Assembly: GCF_000003605.2 (NCBI RefSeq) | Contig: NW_003156753.1 | Span: 51,665 to 64,647 of the forward strand | Direction of reading: 5' to 3' | Length of the DNA stretch: 12,983 bases | DNA from: Saccoglossus kowalevskii | Lineage: Eukaryota > Hemichordata > Enteropneusta > Harrimaniidae | Shown: positions 8,946-12,983 of the stretch, piece after piece | Layout of the letters: the number at the start of each line of letters is the position of its first letter | How positions within the stretch are numbered: the first letter of the stretch is position 1 | Notes under the pieces: model-generated | Databases searched by the model: none | Told to the model about the DNA's origin: nothing | The model's input: the letters and a program-made list of their open reading frames with translations, nothing else | Position numbers and translations under genes: made by a program

Positions 8946-9762
8946 ACGCATCACGTAAATTCTAGTGAATTGTATAGTCTTTACAATATCACAACTATCA
9001 TTACTTTTGCAATGCAAATATTAGATCACCACTAATAACCCCATATGCAGACATAAAATTGTGTTAATTATTTTCTATCATAGTAAGATAGCGATCATAG
9101 TCGTTTTTTATCAGCGTGTTTCAAACACATTGTCTGCCTAATGCTGTGCTATGTATGGATACGCTGATGCATGCTGGGAACGCATTCTTTCACTTCTGCT
9201 GTGCAGTCATTGACAGATAGAGCCATGAGAATAGTTCAGCGAGATGTCCAACGTTAGAACTCACAATTTTGTAATTTACTCACAAATGATAAAAATCGAT
9301 TGCCAGTGGCTACAGTGAGAAAATTACCATGAACGTTCATGACGTATAATTTGTCATAAATTGATTGTACATTTCTGACCAGATGTGCATTTCTCTTCAA
9401 AGAGATTAGGCATGAGATTTTTTAATCATAGCTCCAATAGCTTTTTTAATCATAACCCAGCAGGCTCTTTCCGTTGTTGTTAGTTCCAATTCCGTGTTCC
9501 GTGTTCATACGTTTGTAATATGTGAATCATTTGTAATTGACGCATTTCTGGGTGGTATCGTGCTCTGACATGTCACACGTTGGCAGAAACAACTTGAACG
9601 AAAGAGACAGCGTGCGGAAAATATTAAATATGTATATATAATATTTGACGGTATGCATGGTGACACATGTCACTGTCTGATAACAACGCTTTTATTGTGT
9701 AGTAGTAGAAGCTCGTTATTATTGCAGATTATAGTGATTATATAGGTGGAAATGTGGTCACC
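8946..9762. other. noncoding stretch, minor short repeats only
   Basis: A 13-base word TTTTTTAATCATA occurs twice, at 9418-9430 and 9442-9454, 24 bases apart. TTCCGTG is doubled near 9490. No gene, RNA box pair or terminal inverted repeat was seen. Confidence 0.45.
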
Positions 9763-9789
9763 TGTCTACATTGTCTACATTGTCTACAT
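9763..9789 (+). repeat. three tandem copies of TGTCTACAT
   Basis: Three exact 9-base units are present: 9763-9771, 9772-9780 and 9781-9789. The frame they create is a by-product of the repeat. Confidence 0.9.
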
Positions 9790-9878
9790 TCACTGCTGCT
9801 TCCAATAAGACATCAGATAAACATCTTTAACGGGTCGCAACATCAATTTCCCATCTTTAACAAAATATTGAAGTTTTT

Positions 9879-9893
9879 ATATATATATATATA
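9879..9893 (+). repeat. (TA)n microsatellite
   Basis: Uninterrupted TA dinucleotides follow a T run, about seven to eight units. Confidence 0.85.
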
Positions 9894-9935
9894 CGTTCTG
9901 TCGCAACACGATAGAAATAAAACAAATGTTACTGG

Positions 9936-9950
9936 TTTAGTTTAGTTTAG
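9936..9950 (+). repeat. three tandem copies of TTTAG
   Basis: Three exact pentamers. The array is too short to be telomeric and has no related array nearby. Confidence 0.85.
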
Positions 9951-10840
9951 CGGAATATAAGTTAGATAGCGCGTACTTGGTTGAATCAGATGTACGCCAG
10001 AATTTACATGAATACCAGTATTATTCATGCCGTAAAAGTGAGATTATTTTTGAAAAGTTGTAAACGCATATCGCCTGGAACTAGTATTACTTATTTGTGA
10101 GACTGCAATCCCATATGCCCTGGATTCATTGTATGACTGTTTACTAATTTGGTTGAGAGCACGCTGAGAGCACATTGCAAAGTTTATAATCTTTCCTATG
10201 GCAATTGACTTGTTATTGGCATGTTAACCCTACTTTCGGCACCTCATTACAATGACAATTCAAAAATCGACGATACTTGTAAAATGTCAGATTTACTTAA
10301 CGCTTAAAATCGGGTAAAATATTTCCAGTACTTATTGATAATTGCAGTTTTTTGTCTATTTTATGACGAATACAATTACAACCAATTTAGCAATATATTG
10401 AGAGAACGCGTAATTAGGTGCAGGTTATTTTAAACTGCACTCCAGGTAGTTCAATTGATGTAATAATTATATATTTAGTTCGTTATGATGCAGAACATAG
10501 TCGACTTATTATCTGTTGTCGCTTTATGCGTCTTGATAAGATCGGAGTAGCTTAGGTACCACAAATCAATTTTCTGTGTTCCAGAATAAACCATTTACCC
10601 AGTACGTTTAATATGATTAGCTCAAATACAGTCCAACCAAGCAAACATAATTCTCACATCATGCATAACGTTTCAGTAGTAAGGTAATACTGTTGAAATA
10701 TGTTGGTATACCGGTAACATTTTTATATCATTAACTGACGTGACACAATGGTACTTGAGCTCGATTTTTACTGATACATGATTTAATGGGTATACAGACT
10801 TATATCCGATTACTGTACAATGTAAACTGAGTGATTACAT
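9951..10840. other. noncoding stretch, nothing recognised
   Basis: Frames are frequently closed and there are no repeats beyond a doubled TGAGAGCAC near 10154-10174. No RNA gene signals were seen. Confidence 0.45.
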
Positions 10841-10889
10841 CCATGTAGCTCTGAATTCGTCATTATTTCCCCGAGAAACTTTAAGGAAT

Positions 10890-10923
10890 ACGGTGGCAGT
10901 ACAACTATGAAATACTGCCACGT
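10890..10923 (+). other. strong short hairpin
   Basis: GTGGCAGTA (10893-10901) pairs perfectly with TACTGCCAC (10913-10921) across an 11-base loop. Allowing one bulged G adds three more pairs (ACG with CGT), for about 12 pairs in all. The hairpin lies inside a plus-strand frame that is open from about 10837 to a TAA near 11028, about 64 codons, including MKYCHVVSLMNWHRRCEYCS. That frame has no ATG before 10908 and no recognised domain. The hairpin could be part of a structured RNA, a palindrome remnant or chance. The stem is short for a microRNA precursor. Confidence 0.35.
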
Positions 10924-11029
10924 TGTTTCACTGATGAACTGGCATCGGCGATGTGAGTACTGCAGCAGGATTGGCTTCATCATTTATTTAAAAGAACACT
11001 ACAGAATACATTTTCTAAGTAAAAAATAA

Positions 11030-12021
11030 TTCATTTGTTTTTAGCACTATTTAAATTGCGCTTACTGAGCCGGCTTCCTTTAACTTACTCTACACAACAA
11101 AAGTCTGAAAATGATTTAGAAACTAAAAACAAGTTATCACTGACACAAAGCAAAACGAAAGCCCATTATTTATTTGTTTCCTACCAGTAAATTTTGTCAG
11201 CGATACTTTATTTTATGCGAGTACCTCGGCACCACGGATATTGTTTATTTATATAAACTGCTGGACAAAAATACGTCAGACACGAATTGTACATGGATTT
11301 AGTTTGACTATTAGGTCATGTGGGGCGAGCAACATTTTGGTTTGTTTGGTGATTTACTAAAACAATAATTATAAGTTTATTAAAAGCACATTCGGTTTAA
11401 TAATATCAATATCTTATATCAAACGAGTACGCGTGTTTATAAATACCGGAGGATGATTAGTGTGACATCATGCATTTAGAGTAATCAACGTCGACCAAGT
11501 CTATAATTATCATCAGCTACATTGTCTCTGATGGTCTCTTTGAGTCAGTGTATCTTATATCTGAACTCCGCTTCATTTTGGTTCATTTAATTAAAAACAC
11601 AAACTGTGTCACTGTCAAATTGTCGAGCAGCACTAATTTCCGCTGTACATGGTTTTGCGAATGACGTTTGATTGCGTACGGAAATGGGATGTATTTATAC
11701 GTATGTCATGCCCTCGTTTAATGCGACACACAGACTCACTACTATATTCGTGTTAGTTTAAATAAACGAGACTCTGATATAAGTAATACATTGTGCATCG
11801 AGATGTACAGCTACAGACTGGATAATTCTTTATTGCTCTAAACAAACGCATTAGCCATATGGTTTATATGATCTATGTCTAAACTAAACTTAGACCTATC
11901 ATGATTGATTTCAAGTTGAAATATTCGCTTGGATTTCTCAGATCAAACCCGTAAAAACAGTCCAGTAATCGGTTTTTACAATTCTGTCATTAACACACAC
12001 CACCGTCATCGAAACAAGTAG
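11030..12021. other. noncoding stretch, nothing recognised
   Basis: The sequence is AT-rich with frequent stops in all frames. A 16-base word around TACTGAGCCGGCTTC (near 11063) recurs with one mismatch near 12717, with no wider similarity. No mobile-element ends were seen. Confidence 0.45.
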
Positions 12022-12582
12022 TTATATACCTCGAGATGTTCCAAGATATACCACCCACAAGATATATACCACGAGCTACACTATATATACTACGAACTGC
12101 AAGATATATACCACGAGCTACACTATATATACTACGAAATGCAAGATATATACCACGAGCTACCGCACTATATATACCAACCACAAGATATATACCACGA
12201 GCTACACTATATATACCACCCACAATATATATACCACGAGCTACACTATATATACTACGAAATGCAAGATATATACCACGAGCTACACTATATATACCAA
12301 CCACAAGATATATACCACGAGCTACACTATATATACCACCCACAGTATATATACCACGAGCTACACTATATATACCACCCACAAGATATATACCACGAGC
12401 TACACTATATATATACCACGAACTTCAAGATATATACCACGAGCTACACTATATATACCACACACAAGATATATGCCACGAGCTACACTATATATACCAC
12501 GAACTGCAAGATATATACCACGAGCTACATTATATATACAACATACTCCAAGATATATGCCGCACACAACGTGATATATATT
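12022..12582 (+). repeat. minisatellite of 39/42-base units built on a 21-base subunit
   Basis: The core CCACGAGCTAC (or a close variant) starts at 12069, 12111, 12153, 12195, 12234, 12276, 12315, 12354, 12393, 12437, 12476 and 12518. Degenerate copies flank both ends (about 12022-12060 and 12545-12582). Spacings are 42 or 39 bases, with a single 44. The 42-base unit is two diverged 21-base halves, CAAGATATATACCACGAGCTA and CACTATATATACTACGAACTG. In the 39-base unit the second half is shortened to 18 (CACTATATATACCACCCA). Because unit lengths are multiples of three, all plus frames and one minus frame stay open. The longest frame, 12036-12650 plus, encodes a heptad pattern RYIPRAT/LYIPPT and then, after the 44-base spacing shifts phase, YHELxxIYHxxDI. 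That frame has an ATG, no signal peptide, and ends next to an AATAAA. I regard it as a product of the repeat, although a repetitive secreted or structural protein exon cannot be excluded. Confidence 0.95.
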
Positions 12583-12983
12583 CAAAGACCTACGAGGAAA
12601 CGCCGAACAGCGTTATTAAGGAATGCAAACAAATATCTGAATACATGTAAATAAACAAATTCTTATCTCGTTTTATTTTATTTACACAACATTTCCGTAT
12701 GTTGTTAAAAGTAGTATACTGAGCCAGCTTCTAAGATGCATTAATCGTGGATTGTCACCGGTTAATTTACATTCCTATTTATGCAAGCTATTTTGAGATA
12801 TTCAAAGCATGCACTGCAAGTAAATTCACATAGCACGATAGCGGTTTTATCGGTAAAGACATGGGCCACAACCAATCTCTACAAAGTACATTAAAATTGC
12901 ACATCTTGACAAATCCTGACGTTTTGGGGGATAACAAACAAATGTGATTCACTTAAATACACTTTAAATTCAAATTACCTACT
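12583..12983. other. right-edge noncoding stretch with a poly(A)-type signal and a hairpin
   Basis: AATAAA at 12650-12655 is followed by a T-rich stretch (about 12659-12684), a plausible 3' end signal on the plus strand for any transcript that crosses the minisatellite. ACAACAT (12686-12692) pairs with ATGTTGT (12699-12705) over a 6-base loop. No gene was seen in the remaining sequence. Confidence 0.3.

Noticed and set aside
12022-12582. CRISPR array
   Set aside because: There are no unique spacers. The whole unit repeats with internal half-unit similarity and the context is eukaryotic.
11990-12585. Minus-strand frames rich in GIYSVARGIYL-like repeats as separate genes
   Set aside because: They are the antisense of the minisatellite and exist only because unit lengths are multiples of three.
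11063-12732. Shared 16-base word with one mismatch as evidence of a dispersed repeat
   Set aside because: The similarity does not extend either way, and one such pair is expected by chance in this length.

Overview
This window looks like intergenic or intronic DNA from an animal genome. It is AT-rich by eye and has no compact gene layout, no bacterial-style operons and no long conserved reading frame. What can be supported is repeat and mobile-element content, AATAAA-type 3' end signals and a few short coding-like stretches. The tRNA-derived SINE-like piece, the short inverted-repeat transposon and the minisatellite together suggest an invertebrate metazoan. The phylum cannot be fixed from the sequence; a mollusc or other marine invertebrate is only a guess.

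Layout, left to right. The left edge (1-154) may be the 3' end of a transcript, with AATAAA followed by a T-rich stretch, and a 16-base A run ends it. Positions 1298-1791 on the minus strand hold the most protein-like sequence in the window: two open blocks separated by an 80-base gap with GT...AG ends, then a third block in another frame. I do not recognise its family. Next to it (1845-2024) lies a diverged low-copy repeat. At 2201-2410 on the plus strand is a small coding-like stretch broken by in-frame stops. Positions 4020-4160 carry a degenerate tRNA-derived SINE on the minus strand with recognisable A and B boxes. Positions 7538-7825 are a MITE-like element with 31-base terminal inverted repeats and TTAA at both ends. 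A CRE plus TATA pair at 8903-8945 resembles a core promoter with no visible gene. Positions 10890-10923 form a good hairpin. Positions 12022-12582 are a minisatellite of alternating 39- and 42-base units built from a 21-base subunit, and it keeps four of six frames open.

Most open frames of 60-110 codons here are of a size expected by chance in AT-rich DNA, and many overlap on opposite strands. I found no gene with a recognisable product, no intact RNA gene, and no convincing new multi-gene system. The observations most worth following are the minisatellite, the TTAA-flanked MITE and the unrecognised minus-strand coding remnant.
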